Origin: Ophiodon elongatus
Lineage: Eukaryota; Chordata; Actinopteri; Perciformes; Hexagrammidae
Direction of reading: 5' to 3'
DNA length: 64,000 nucleotides
Assembly (NCBI GenBank): GCA_016806645.1
Contig: JACSYO010001013.1
Span: 1,716,001 to 1,780,000, forward strand
Below the pieces are notes generated by a model, which did no database searches, was not told the DNA's origin, and saw only the letters and a list, made by a program, of their open reading frames with translations. The position numbers and the translations under genes were made by a program. The stretch's first letter is position 1; each line of letters opens with the position of its first letter. Positions 1-12,874 of the stretch are shown here, piece after piece.

Positions 1-3000
1 TAAGATGGGCAACGCGGTCATCACCGCTGAAATGTCCTCGCCTGATGGTAGCAAAGGTGAAGGGGACATACTGGACAACAAGAATGGCACTTATGAGTAC
101 CTGTTCACAGCTCCTAAAGAGGGGACTTTTAATTTATCGCTGCATTTATATGACCAACACATCAAAGGAAGCCCCTTTAAGATAAAGGCCACCAAATCCA
201 TAGATGTGTCGCTAAGTTCAGAAAGCGTCAAGAAGAGGCTGAAGTCTCCGGGCAGCGGACACGTCAAGCAGAAGGCCATCAAGAGGCCGGCCAGCATGTA
301 CAGCACAGGGAGGAGGAAAGAGAACCCCATCGAGGACGACCTCATCTTCAGAATCGGTAAGAAATATTTAAGGTCAAATATGCACTCATGTATTGTATGT
401 GTGTCTTTTTTAAAATCCTTAAAACCATATTAAACCATGCCCTCAGACAGTTTAGCCAAACTTGGCAATCTTGTTATCCTTATATTAGTGCCGAAAGTAC
501 AAGTTAAAATATTAATCAATAAATATTTTGACAATTAATTTATCATTTAAGCCATTAATCAAGGAAAAATGTTGATTCTAGCTTCTGAAATTTGAGGATT
601 AATAATCCTCTGTTTTCTATCATTGTAAATTTAATATCTTAAAATATTAGAAAAGAAAAGAAAAATGTTGCAGCTTTTCACGATACAATCTATCAGTAAT
701 AAATATGTTTCATAGCCTTTTAAAGTGCATGACGGAGTCAGTTTACTAAAAGATGCTTGTGCAAAAATGAAGCATGATGTCACCTTTTGTCTCTTGATTT
801 GGAAGCATCACCTCTTTACATACTGTTGCATCATGCAAGTAACTTAATTAAAACTACGTTTTTGAATATAAGCTTGACATTAAGTTCAAAACCAACAAGT
901 CACATCTTCAGTCTGATGAATGAACAAACAAACAACTGAACAATTGGCCCATAGATTGAACCGCTTATACATGTATATAGCGTCAGAAAAGATTTAATAA
1001 CTGCAAACATACAGTCGCGTCTAAATGCAGATATAAACAAACACTACAAAATCGACATTTATGCACAAATTCACATCTGTTAACACATTGCACCTTTTAT
1101 TGAGGTCATAAATATATTCTAGTCTGTGACTTACCATAAGTCCACTAATATATTTCATGTTTTTTAAGGCACAAAGGGAAGAAACAAAGGGGAGTTCACT
1201 AACCTGCAGGGAGTGGCTACCTCTTCTCTGGGGAAGGTGCTGATAGCCGACAGCAACAACCAGTGTGTCCAGGTACAAATTGTGTGTGTGTGTCACTGTG
1301 TGTCACTGTGTGTCACTGTGTGTCACTGTGTGTGTGTGTCACTGTGTGTCACTGTGTGTCACTGTGTGTCACTGTGTGTCACTGTGTGTCACTGTGTGTC
1401 ACTGTGTGTGTGTCACTTTAACGTGTCATTGCTCCGTTACCTTAAACGGTGCTTCTTGTGCACTTTGCCATATCACTGGAAATAAACTGTAGAGGCCTGT
1501 TAGTTTTAAAATGATGAACACAAAACGGCTGCATTTAAAATCTCTTTGTTTTTATATGTAACATGTTTGGTGTGATGCAGGTTTTCTCCAATGACGGCCA
1601 GTTCAAAAGTCGTTTCGGCGTGCGCGGCAGGACTCCGGGTCAACTGCAGCGGCCGACCGGCGTGGCCATCCACCCAAACGGTGACATCATCGTCGCGGAC
1701 TACGACAACAAATGGGTCAGCATCTTTTCAAGTGACGGCAAGTTCAAGGTAAGTCGGGATTAAATGTGTTATCTTAATTTGGTACGAAGACTTGTCAATG
1801 GGACAAAGTGTTATAAGGTGCTGTACTTTACATGCTGACCCTGATTAACATCTGTAAATCATTTGCAGATCTTCACTTCCCCCTTTAGTACATTTCATAA
1901 ATGCTGAAGCTGAATCACTAAAAGTGCATATTTAATAGTAAAAATCAACAGTTCTAGCCTCGTGCTTTGGATAGACTCTTGGAAATTGTCTAATTTTCCG
2001 ACTTATAGTCACTGCCGGGCTGAAATAACAAAATGTGAAACACTGCCATCTTCTACTGAGGTCAGCCTGTGATTTATTAACTGAATGAAGCCATTCTCTC
2101 AACCACTGTTTATCTGTAGTTTGTGTATATTCGTGGGATAAAGTATACACATACAAACCTGTATGTTTTTTGTTTATAATAACTCTTAACTACATGTAAA
2201 ACAAACTTGGGTTAAAATACACAAACACACACTTACTCTGACCATAACCCCTTGAGGTTCTTACCATGAACTATGTGAATAAAAAAATAAAAAAATAAAT
2301 AAAAAAACTTCTAACAAAAATGTAAAATCTGCGACTTCTCCAGAACAAGATCGGCTCGGGGAAGCTGATGGGCCCTAAAGGCGTGTCGGTGGACAGAAAC
2401 GGCCACGTCATCGTGGTGGACAACAAGGCCTGCTGCGTCTTCATCTTCCAGCTCAACGGCAAGCTGGTCACCAAGTTCGGTAACCGAGGCAACGGCGACA
2501 GGCAGTTTGCAGGTACACTCAATGGTAATATGTGCACTTCCCCCGCTACAGACTCACTCCAACCAGCTCATACCTGCATGTGGAATGAAGACGAATGCCG
2601 AACCAGGAACCATAAAGTTCCCATCATCCTTTGACTTCTGAGGTTTTTTTAAATAATTAGATGAGACAGGATGCCTCATTTTTCACTGATATCACTTAAA
2701 CGCATATAATAGACTTTAATATACTAATAACTCAACTGTCTTCCAAAAATAAGCTTGTAGTACCACTGACCATGGTAAAAAATATATTTTTTTAACAATC
2801 TTGTTTTGTCATTAAATGGGAAAAATAATAAATTTGCATGTCAGAAATGAAATCATCCATTGTGTGAGGTTGTTTTCTGAACCGAACGGCCTGTGTGATT
2901 TGAGACTTTGCTGTCTGTTCTTTTTAAGGGCCTCACTTCGCTGCTGTCAACAACAACAATGAAATAATTGTGACAGATTTCCACAACCACTCAGTCAAGG

Positions 3001-5134
3001 TGAGTGCAATATGAGAGCATCACAGTACGCAAAGATGATGATTACTTCATACTGTAGGACTAGAAATGGTGGCTCGTATTAAATACTTTTCAGACTTAAG
3101 TAAGTTCTTAGTAGATTTTTTCCCCTCTGATCAAATTATTATGGACACAATTCTTTAGTTGATGTCTCACTATTTTTTTTTTTTTTTTTTTTTTTTGGAA
3201 AACCAAAATGTAGGTGTTCAACACAGAAGGTGAATTCTTGCTGAAGTTTGGTTCGAACGGCGAGGGCAACGGCCAGTTCAACGCCCCCACAGGCGTGGCA
3301 GTGGATGTCAACGGGAACATCATCGTAGCCGACTGGGGCAACAGCAGGATACAGGTACAGAAGGGCTCACCTGAACACGTCCTGAGAAAATACGAGCAGA
3401 GGTAGACTTTTACCCCCTGCTGCATTCAGGCGTTCTGGATTTCAGTACGGGTCTTTGTGGCTGATTTCTACAATGTGTTTCTGCACATCAGTTATTAAAC
3501 TCTTTTAAAACGTAAAAAAAAAAGTTGCTTTGATGTCCATAAAGGACAAAAATGAGTAAATAAAAAAAAACTGCCATGAAGTTGTATATTATAATTTTTT
3601 ATATTATTATTTTGCACTTTCACTTCGTTTAATCTTTTAACCAACTTCAGTCCTGATCATAACTACCAAATATTAATTTATTTTCAAACTATTTTGTTCA
3701 CAGTGTGGGATGGGTCAATGACTGGCAACAACATAGAATTTAATGCATTTCTATTTTTTTTGTGCAGTGTCACAAAAAAAACTCCCCTTCCTAAAACGGC
3801 TGTAAACATCACAATATATTAATATTATTTTCCACTTTCACCAACTACATTTTTTTTTAAACCAACATCAGTGATCATAACAACCAATGTTTGTTTACAT
3901 AATGCCACTGTTGTTATGAAAAAAACCCACAAAATGTAAGATGTTTTTCATTGTCTGAGATGTGTCAATGATTAGCAGCAACATTTGTTTTGATGCGTTG
4001 CACAAACACATAATACAGCAGCCATTGCCCCGACTGGAAACCAGGGCAATGGCGTGTATTTGCCCCAGAGGTCAAACTTGAGAAAATGGTTCAATCTGTT
4101 GGAAAATAGTAAAACAAATAAAATGTTAAAGCCAGGACTCCAGATTGAAAGCTGGATATAATACACTGCATGTTTTCATAGTGTCATGGGATAAAAAAAA
4201 AAGAAAAATGTAATATTTTTTTTTTTTATTATAAACTTAATAAAGGAGCTGCGGTTCAACTTCCAAGATTTAAAGGAAAACTCACACTTATGCCAAACTG
4301 TACACCATATGCTTTAACACAGCCAAAAATGATCAACAAAGGAAAGAGACACAAATGGCTCTAAAGGGCGCCATGACACCTTCTGGTACATTCTGTATAA
4401 GAATGCCGCTCCTCACCTGTAGATCACTTTAAACTAAATCAGCACGCGGTTTTCGTCTGTAAAGAAAAAGTTGATTTACACAATAGGATCTAAACTTCGT
4501 GTAAAAAATGCAAAGATCTTCTCCTCTTCCGTTCATTTACTTCAAAATAATTTGCAAATAAAAAATATATTTTTTTCAAACAATCACTTCAGTCATTGTG
4601 AGTCATCCTTATTTATTGAAATTATTCTTATCCTTTTATATAAAAAAAACCCCCAGATGATCAAATATTTTGTTTTCCAATAGAAAAGACAGTAACAAAC
4701 AAACAAAGGGGATCTTTTTTTTTTTTTTTTTAAGACAATGGTTAAAGTAATAGTCCTTTCAAAGTAGTGCACTTATAGTAATTATATTAAATTTTCCAAC
4801 AAGTGTGTAGTGCTGCTTCCTGCAATTATGCGCTGTTCTCAACATTGCCTTGCCACAACAAGATAATGACTTTATTGTCACTATAAACTGCGAATGAAGT
4901 GGCAGGCAAAGCATCTTCCGCTGTTGTTAAAAATGCAAATTAAAAAGAGAACACTTGACTTTGTATTTCTCTCTCTTTTAGGTGTTTGATGGCAGCGGTT
5001 CGTTCCTGTCCTACATCAACACGTCAGCAGACCCGCTCTACGGCCCCCAGGGTCTGGCTCTCACCTCCGACGGACACGTGGTGGTGGCAGATTCTGGCAA
5101 CCACTGCTTCAAAGTCTACCGCTACTTGCAGTAG
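1..5134 (+). CDS. trim2: TRIM2, C-terminal half (filamin repeat end plus NHL propeller), 5'-truncated by the window
   Basis: TRIM2 is a cytoplasmic RING-type E3 ubiquitin ligase of the TRIM-NHL group, known in mammals to act in neurons on neurofilament light chain and Bim. Only its last 386 residues are here, from seven coding exons: 1-356, 1169-1272, 1581-1748, 2344-2512, 2929-2999, 3214-3354, 4982-5134. All junctions are GT-AG and phase-compatible; the reading frame starts at base 2 and the stop is TAG at 5132. Residues 1 to about 62 are the end of the filamin/ABP280 repeat (NNGTY-like DNKNGTYEYLF, then HIKGSPFKIK). A basic linker follows (VKQKAIKRPASMYSTG), then six NHL blades with typical motifs (ILIADSNNQCVQ, IIVADYDNKWVSIF, VIVVDNKACCVFIF, IIVTDFHNHSVKVF, IIVADWGNSRIQVF, VVVADSGNHCFKVY). 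RING, B-box and coiled coil lie upstream. Near-identity with vertebrate TRIM2 as I remember it; trim2a versus trim2b cannot be decided. Confidence 0.96.
1281..1416. repeat. 10-bp tandem array (TGTGTGTCAC)n
   Basis: About a dozen copies of TGTGTGTCAC, with a longer GT run at each end, start eight bases after the splice donor at 1273 in a trim2 intron. Confidence 0.9.
3355..4981 (+). other. Last trim2 intron
   Basis: AT-rich non-coding DNA with A/T runs. The only structure I see is the hairpin at 4021-4053. The 3' splice site is a pyrimidine stretch ending in AG at 4980-4981. Confidence 0.8.
4021..4053. repeat. Short hairpin with 10-bp perfect arms
   Basis: GCCATTGCCC at 4021-4030 is the exact reverse complement of GGGCAATGGC at 4044-4053. 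Inside, TGG can pair with CCA around an AAA loop, leaving a 4-base bulge. It lies in the last trim2 intron. Confidence 0.75.
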
Positions 5135-5215
5135 TCTCTCTCTCTCTCTCGCTCTCTCGCTCTCTCTCTCTCTCTCTCTCCTCTCTCCTCTCCTCTCTCC
5201 TCTCTCTCTCTCCTC

Positions 5216-5260
<45 letters not shown>

Positions 5261-5270
5261 CTCTCTCCTT
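5135..5270. repeat. (CT)n tract starting at the trim2 stop codon
   Basis: About 135 bases of nearly pure pyrimidine, mostly CT with CTC and TCC interruptions. It begins directly after the TAG, so the mRNA has a CU-rich element at the start of its 3' UTR. It also creates Arg/Glu-rich antisense frames that are not genes. Confidence 0.95.
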
Positions 5271-5604
5271 TCTCTTCCCAAACTGTACAGTGTATATACA
5301 CACATGCACTCATTAGTATGGATCGACCGGCAGATTTGCACTCACCCTTGAATCATGCCGCCATCTGTGTGGCTGTGGCATCCCGTTGGGGAGAATTATT
5401 TGTGGTTTGAATGAAGTGAGAGGATCTGTCATGTTCACAGATGGCTGCTGCTGATTTGTGCTTTGAGGGGTCATTCATAACCTTGTTCACATTCCATCTT
5501 AATTACACTGTTTTTTTGTTTTGTTTTTAGAAACAAAGCTTTAGCATTGTACATGTTAGACCTTTTTTATTTGCTGTGATGTGGCAGGAAAACTGGAAAA
5601 AAAA

Positions 5605-5610
5605 AATAAA
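5605..5610 (+). terminator. Poly(A) signal, trim2 proximal
   Basis: Canonical AATAAA in an A-rich context about 470 bases after the stop. A downstream T/G-rich stretch (TACTGGTTGGACGCTGTT) fits a cleavage region. Usage is inferred. Confidence 0.5.
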
Positions 5611-5625
5611 GCTATTGCACTTATT

Positions 5626-7505
5626 CTTTAAAAGTACTGGTTGGACGCTGTTAAGTGAGATGGAAATTCAAATTAAAGACGTATTGAAGTCACCTGAAAA
5701 TTAATGGGAATTCTAGTTTCAGTGACTGCAGCTTCCTGTTAAATGCTCTTAAGAGTCCTCACATTCTGCCTGTTCACTATATAAGAAAAATATTCCACCC
5801 ACTGTAGGTAGCAGGGTATTTTAGAGCATGATTAGGCATCTCTGTGCATGTTGTTTTTACTAATAAACACCAGAAAAGCTGCTGTGCACAATATATGAAT
5901 ATGTTTTAAGCTGACAAAATCACTTAAACGTTGAATGGAAGAACCGTTTCAATTACAATACTTCTATCTACTATGTGAAAATGACTGGTCGATGTAATTC
6001 GTCATCAATTTAAATTAATAAAAATGTGGTTATTAAAGTAAGCTGATAACTTCTGCTCAATTGTTTTTTCTAAAACCACACGGTGCATTTGTGTGTGTGT
6101 GCAAGACGAGTGTGTTTGTGTCGTGATCAATTAAGGTACCAAACAAAACCCACTTGATATGTTGAGTTAAAAATCCGGAGTGACAGATTTCAACAGCAGA
6201 AATGTTGAAAATATAGTCAGTCCTCACACATCAGTGAAAAGCTTTGTTCATCATGCTGCAACGCAGGTTTAGTCCATTAGCAGACGCAGAGCTGTGATCA
6301 CCTTCACCCCTTTCCCATGTGCTCTTATGTCTTTCCAAAAAAAAATCTGTAGAACTAACAAGTTGTATTCCAGTAAAAAAAAAAAAAAACACAAAAAAAG
6401 TGTCTGTCCTCCAAAAAAATGCAATATGTAGTTCAACAGTTGAGGTGTGTGTGTTGTAAAATATGCACTGTGCTTCTGTTAGAAAGCTTTAGTCAAATTG
6501 TGTTTATCCTCAAGCACACAGTTTTCAGTACTGAATTTGGTCATCCATTTTCTACACAATCCTGTTAAAACATTTGTTTTCCATTGTCTTGTTTATATTT
6601 GTAATGCCAAATGGAATTAAAGTGCCCACAGGAAAGAATATTGTGTTTGTAATTGATTGTGTGGTGTACTTACTGCATTTTGTAATAAGATTAATTATTT
6701 GCTTGCATATACTGCTGAAAACACTGCATTATGATGATATACAGCCTTTTTTTTTACTAAGATAGTATCTGTTTGAAGACCGACCCTAATCATGTCAGTA
6801 ATACAATGTGCATGTTCGTGATTCTAAACATCTGTTAATCAGATATTTCTCCCTGCAGTAATGATTATTCAGTATTTTCAATATAGTTGCAGAAAAAAAA
6901 CTAAAGTTGTCACGGAACACTAATTTGTGTCGTTGTCTCTCAGTAAAACAGCCAACCTACTGAAAAGAATAACGTTTGAATGAATAAGATAATAAGGGTA
7001 TTTTTATTATGTCCTGTCACTATTTGATCAATGTATTTTATTAGGCAGCAGAGGGCATCAGAAAGTCACGAGGAACTCGAACAAAATCGCCCTTTCCCGT
7101 TAAAGTAATGCTGCCTTCACTTACAGTCGGAAATCATGACTCAAACGAACGCGACACTAACAACCCCAAAACGGTGGCTGTTTTACTGCAGTACAACTTG
7201 TCATGTAACGTTGCAGCACAAATAACCCACGTACCTATTAACTTTTAAAATAAACTTAACATTCACTAGGGCAACAACAGTTTTGTTATAAACTTACATC
7301 CCCACATTCAACACTGGAATTTAGGCGTTTACGAGGATCACTGAAGGCAACAGAAGCCCCGTGACAGCCTTCCGCGGGAATTTCAGTACTGGATGAATGA
7401 TTTATTTCCTATTTAGACTACAAACACAAGGACAGCGCTATAAAACACATTTTAAAGCAACACATTGATGCCAGTGGACGTTTCTGGCACAGCCACCGCA
7501 ATAAA
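5626..7505 (+). promoter_or_regulatory. trim2-mnd1 gap: possible long trim2 UTR, then mnd1 5' region
   Basis: Up to about 6900 the DNA is AT-rich and could be distal trim2 3' UTR. From about 7050 the sequence becomes less AT-rich with scattered CpGs up to the mnd1 ATG, as expected of a small promoter; CCTTCCGCGGGAATTTC at 7369-7385 resembles E2F- or kB-type sites. No TATA box is obvious. The transcription start cannot be fixed from sequence. Confidence 0.35.
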
Positions 7506-10500
7506 ATGGTAAGCAGATGTTCACTGTTACCCGCCTTTGATGTTATAGACCGATGAAAACCGACGTTCCCTATCAAGCTAAGCTAGCTCCAAGCTAACGG
7601 TCGACAACGTCACCATGTTGATACTTAAACTAGAGTTAACTATACACGCGGTCAATACTGAACGTAACTCAGGATCTGTAGCGATAACGTATCATTCATT
7701 ACCGTTATTGCTAATCTAGTGACGGTAATCAATCACTCAATTACGTTCATCAATGGAGGCGAACTTCTCTTTCAACGATCTGTAAATAAAATTACTCCAT
7801 CGGTCAGTTGTAAGTTAATATAAAAAAAAAGACGACGCGTTCAGGTAAAATCCATCAGCCTGCAGCGTGAAAAAAATACAATATAAGTCTTATACAATAT
7901 CTTCCTCGACGAGTACATTGTTGTCCAGGGCTGTTTGTGGTGGCCGGAAGCTGTATTGCAACAACAATGAGGTAGAAGATGTAGGAAAAAGCAATCCCTC
8001 ATACAACGTTTACTGCCACTTGCATGGACTATATTTCTTTAATATATACTTTATTGCTGTATAATATAGACTATTTTGCTGTATTTATTGCAGTTTAATA
8101 TAGACTATATTGCTGTCTTTATTGCTGTGTAATATAGACTGTGTTGCTGTGTACTATGGTCTATATTTGCTGTGTAATATAGATTATATTACTGTGTAAT
8201 ATAGACTATGTTGCTGTGTAATATAGTCTATATTGCTGTGTAATATACTTATTTGTTGTGTAATATAGACTATGTTGCTGTGTAATATAGATTATATTGC
8301 TGTGTAACATAGATTATATTACTGTGTAACATAGATTATATTGCTGTGTAATATAGATTATATTACTGTGTAACATAGATTATATTACTGTGTCACATAG
8401 ATTATATTACTGTGTCACATAGATTATATTACTGTGTAATATACACTATGTTTCTGTGTAACATAGACTATGTTGCTGTGTAATATACTTATTTGCTGTG
8501 TAACATAGATTATATTACTGTGTAACATAGTGGCATATTGGTTGCTGAAATTGTCCGGGCCTTATGTTACTTTAATTCTGTTCCAGTCAAAGAAGAAAGG
8601 ACTTAGTTTGGAGGAGAAGAGGACTCGCATGATGGAGATTTTCTTTGAAACGGTGAGTTTTTTTGCCCTCCTTTGCAGGTTTAAAGTTATTATCAATATA
8701 ATGTGAGGCCTCCATGTCCCCTCTGAGCCGTCTCGGTTACACTGTGACTGCTTGGGTTTAAAAGCTAATCACTATACCCACTTAAATATAAATATACCTG
8801 TAATTACTTGAGGTTAATGAGGTTTTTGTGTTCTAATTTAAAAAAACCTGCAACAGTTTGCAACATAATAAACACATGACTTGGTCCTTGATAGATCATC
8901 TGTACACACAAATATAGTTTATAACTAATCTGGACCGACCAAGTCAATAATATAATTCTTCTAATACATTTAATTTTTTTTAAGCTAAACAAAAAAATGA
9001 TAGTTTAAGTCTGTGTCCAGGAAGTCATTTTGATGAATTAACAATATACTAATAATAAAACAATGTTTAAAAAAAGTTCTCTCCAATATTTTGTCACTAA
9101 AATTAGATAAAATCAAGCAAAAAAATTTAAAAGAACAGAAATGTACTGTTTTGTTTTATTTTATTTTATTTTATTTTATGATGCCTAAAATAGCTTCAAA
9201 ATTAATAAAAAATACTTGGAAAGGCATTCCATTACAGATGTACAAATATGATTAGAAATAAGTAAAATATTTCCTTTTTGAGTGATAAAGACAAAAAAAA
9301 AAAAAGATATATATATATATATATCTTATATCTTATATCTTATATATATATATATTTAATTTGTTCTCCTATTCTCTTTGTAGAAAGATGTGTTTCAGCT
9401 GAAAGACATTGAGAAGATCGCCCCAAAGACAAAGGGAATAAGTAAGTAATGATCAACAGTTTTAGTCGAAAACACATCATTGAGACAGAATTTTTAAATG
9501 GTCTGTTAACCTTTGTCCAGCTCGTTGGTGTTCAGGTTGTTTGCCTGTTTAAGAAAATATGGGCCTTTTTTGTGTTTCCCCCACTGGCTTCTATTAAATA
9601 GATTAAATAAATCTAAAAGTTTGAAGAGACATCACTCTATTTTAAGAAAAGAAAAACATGAATGTGGGAGCTGAGTCTCAACAGAACTCAAGGGATTTCT
9701 AAGGGAAAAGCATAATGCACAATGTTTTTGTTTTTTTCCCATGTTTGTTTTTGCTGGCAGTTTTAGCCCACATACCACACTGGTCTCATGTCATCCTGTC
9801 AATCAGCAGATATCTGAGTTTGAGTGGTTATCAACAGTGAACGGAGCCTTTTTTTTTTATTGTTGCTACACTTTAGTTGTTGAACATTAACTTTAATGTG
9901 AAAAGTCTGCAGTTGTACACCCTGAACTGTCAGTCACACCTGAAAGGAGCAGGGTTTAGGATCTAGAGGCATCTAGTGGTGAGGTGGCAGATTGTTTCCA
10001 ACTGAATACCACTCACACTTCCCTTTCCAAGCATGTGGGAGTGCTTTCAGGTAATGTAGAAAAGCTAAATGCTCTTGCTAGCGCCAGTGTTTGGTTTGTT
10101 TATTCTGGGCTACTGTTGCAACAGGACGGGCTCCGTGAAGAAGACCCACTCCCTATGTAGATATGAAGGGCTCAATCCAAGCGACACTAAATTATATTAT
10201 ATTGCATTTCTGCCAATAAATACCCCTAAATCCTACACTGGGATTCTTTAAGACAACTCATGCATTATTCTTGGAAAAAAAGAAAAATATACATACATAC
10301 ATACATACATACATACATACATACATGCATACATATTAGGGCTGTCCTTGTTGACATATCGATGAGTTGATTTAATTGACAGATTTCTAAAACTGAGTTT
10401 CTCCACAAAGAATCACCCAAAAGCACCAGTTTAAGTCTTGTGTTCACCAGAGATGAGCTCATACGTTTCTTGGAAATAAGTAATTCAGCATGAAGAAAAG

Positions 10501-12476
10501 CATAAAACAATGACTAATTGGAAAAAGAAATCTTGGTCGACTAACACCAAAACAACCAATTAGTCAACTAATAAACTAAGAGGGGTGCAGCCCTACAAAA
10601 TATGAACTAAATAAAAACATTCAGGGCTAATAAACATAGGCATGAATGTTAGTTAGACCAGCAGAGGAGTTGGTTCATTTTCTTACCTCAATAGCTGAAC
10701 ATTCAAAGATATAAAAAAAGTATGATTTGTTTGAGGAAATTATGAATAGAACTGTAGTGTGTAAGACTGATGAATACCAGCAATGATATTTTAAGTAAAA
10801 TACCATCAGTTTATTTCCAAAAACCGTACAGTGTCAACACTCTGGCATTCTTGAAAACATTGTGGCGACATGCTTGCAACATGACCATGGCAACCAGGAT
10901 TAGCCGTTGCCATCTTTACTGTATTTAGTCTGTATAAGCAAAACCAGACATATCAATGGCAGCAATCTCAGCGTGCGCAACAGTTGAAAGCTTTTGGTTT
11001 CAAAGCAAAACGCATTCCCTCGATGTCAACATCGAGGAAACATTTATAAAAAAACATACGAAACGTGTTTTTTTTTTTTTTAAGACCTGCAGAGGAACAA
11101 AGCTGTGTGTGTGGGTGAACTGAGGAGGGTTTTTTTTTGTTTTAAAGTGGACATAACATTAATCTGGAGAAACTGGATCGTGTTGCTGTGATTAAAAGCA
11201 CATGTTTTTGTCCCCCTTACTTGGGCATGATGTAGTTACTGAGTGATGGGGGAAGGGGGGGGGAACAAGAGTTCTGTGTTATGGGCACATTTTTCTGTTG
11301 AAGGGGAGAACATGTGAGAAAAGGGGCCAAGGGAGTGATCTCGGCTAAATTTAATAAAGAGTCGTAATAACACACTGGCAACCATTAGAAGGCCAAAGTT
11401 GAAACGGGGCAAAAAGCTATTTCAATCCCATGAAAAGACTGAAGTCATGCACACGCAGAGTTTGGTTGATCCATCCAGAGTGTTTTTCCATTTTCAACCC
11501 TCGTTTTCTTTTTTTCTTTTTTTTTTTTTTTGCTGCTGCTGTTCAACATCCTCTCAGGACTCGGCACAGTTCAGCCCCTTAACACAGCAGATGAGCTCTT
11601 TCAGTTTCACAGTGGACCTGCTGAGTAAAACGTGTGGGAGTATCACATTTCACCGCTGACACTGTTCAAGATGGAACTCCTGCTCCATTACATCCTCTCA
11701 CGCAGCGTTCTCTCAGATAAGCATGAAACGGCCAGAGAGGCTGCAGATGTGTGGGATCAGTTGTGTGAGCGTTTGAGTGGTACGCTCTGCCAGTAAAAAT
11801 GAGACCTTATGCTGACTTGTCATTTTTAAATCCTCAGTAGAATGCAATATTGTGTCCATTCGCCGAAGCTTTAAGCTTGTAACAATCATACCTCTGCTAT
11901 AAATCAGTCGTCCACGAAATTAAATCAATAATCCACAAATGGCATCAACTGCTGGGAAGGCAGTGTAATAATAGAAACTGAAGGATTGTGGGTCTTTAAT
12001 GTGGGAGGTGTGCTTTAAATCTCTCTTCTGCTTTAAGCTCCCATGTCTGTGAAGGATGTGCTGCAGAGCCTGGTGGATGACAACATGGTGGACTGTGAGA
12101 GAGTGGGGACATCTAACTACTACTGGGCCTTTCCCAGCAAGGCCCTGCACACTCGCAAGCGCAAACTGGAGGAGCTGCAAAGCCAGGTGACACTCGGTTT
12201 AGTCTGGAAACGGCTCCTCTCTCAAAAGCTGCAGATGTTTCCAAACAAGACACAATCGATGCACATCGTCTTGCTCTGAACAGCCCGCGATGTACAGCAT
12301 CTCTCCAGACCTGATAATGAATTTTATTATATATATATTTATTTATATACATATATATTTTTATTTATTTATATATATATATATTTTTTTTATATATATA
12401 TATTTTTATAATATATATATATATATTTTTTTTATATATATATATATATATTTTTTTATATATATATATATATTGT

Positions 12477-12528
<52 letters not shown>

Positions 12529-12783
12529 GTGTGTGTGTGTGTATATATAAACTTTATATATGTTTTAGGAAAGACAGATTCAAACTGATTTTCACCAAGT
12601 GTGTTTTTTGTTTTAAGAAGACATTGCTCACTGTAGTTTACAGTAAATGAGGTCAGCATATGATGAGCACAGACCAAAAAGTGCTTCTGGTAATAGAAAG
12701 TGAAGAGAACAATGGGAAGTGTTAGTGGTTAAATTATAGATGGATCTTTCTTCATTTAATTTTCACATTTTTTATATTAAAAG

Positions 12784-12874
<91 letters not shown>

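Larger units (their letters stand above)
5135..5625 (+). other. trim2: trim2 proximal 3' UTR
   Basis: The 3' UTR begins after the stop at 5134. The first good poly(A) signal, AATAAA at 5605-5610, would give a UTR of about 490 bases. Further A/T-rich signals near 6014 and weaker ones past 6600 allow a longer form, which is usual for TRIM2 in other vertebrates. Confidence 0.6.

Noticed and set aside
5024..5341. Arg/Glu-repeat antisense frames over the trim2 3' end
   Set aside because: Produced by the CT tract read on the other strand.
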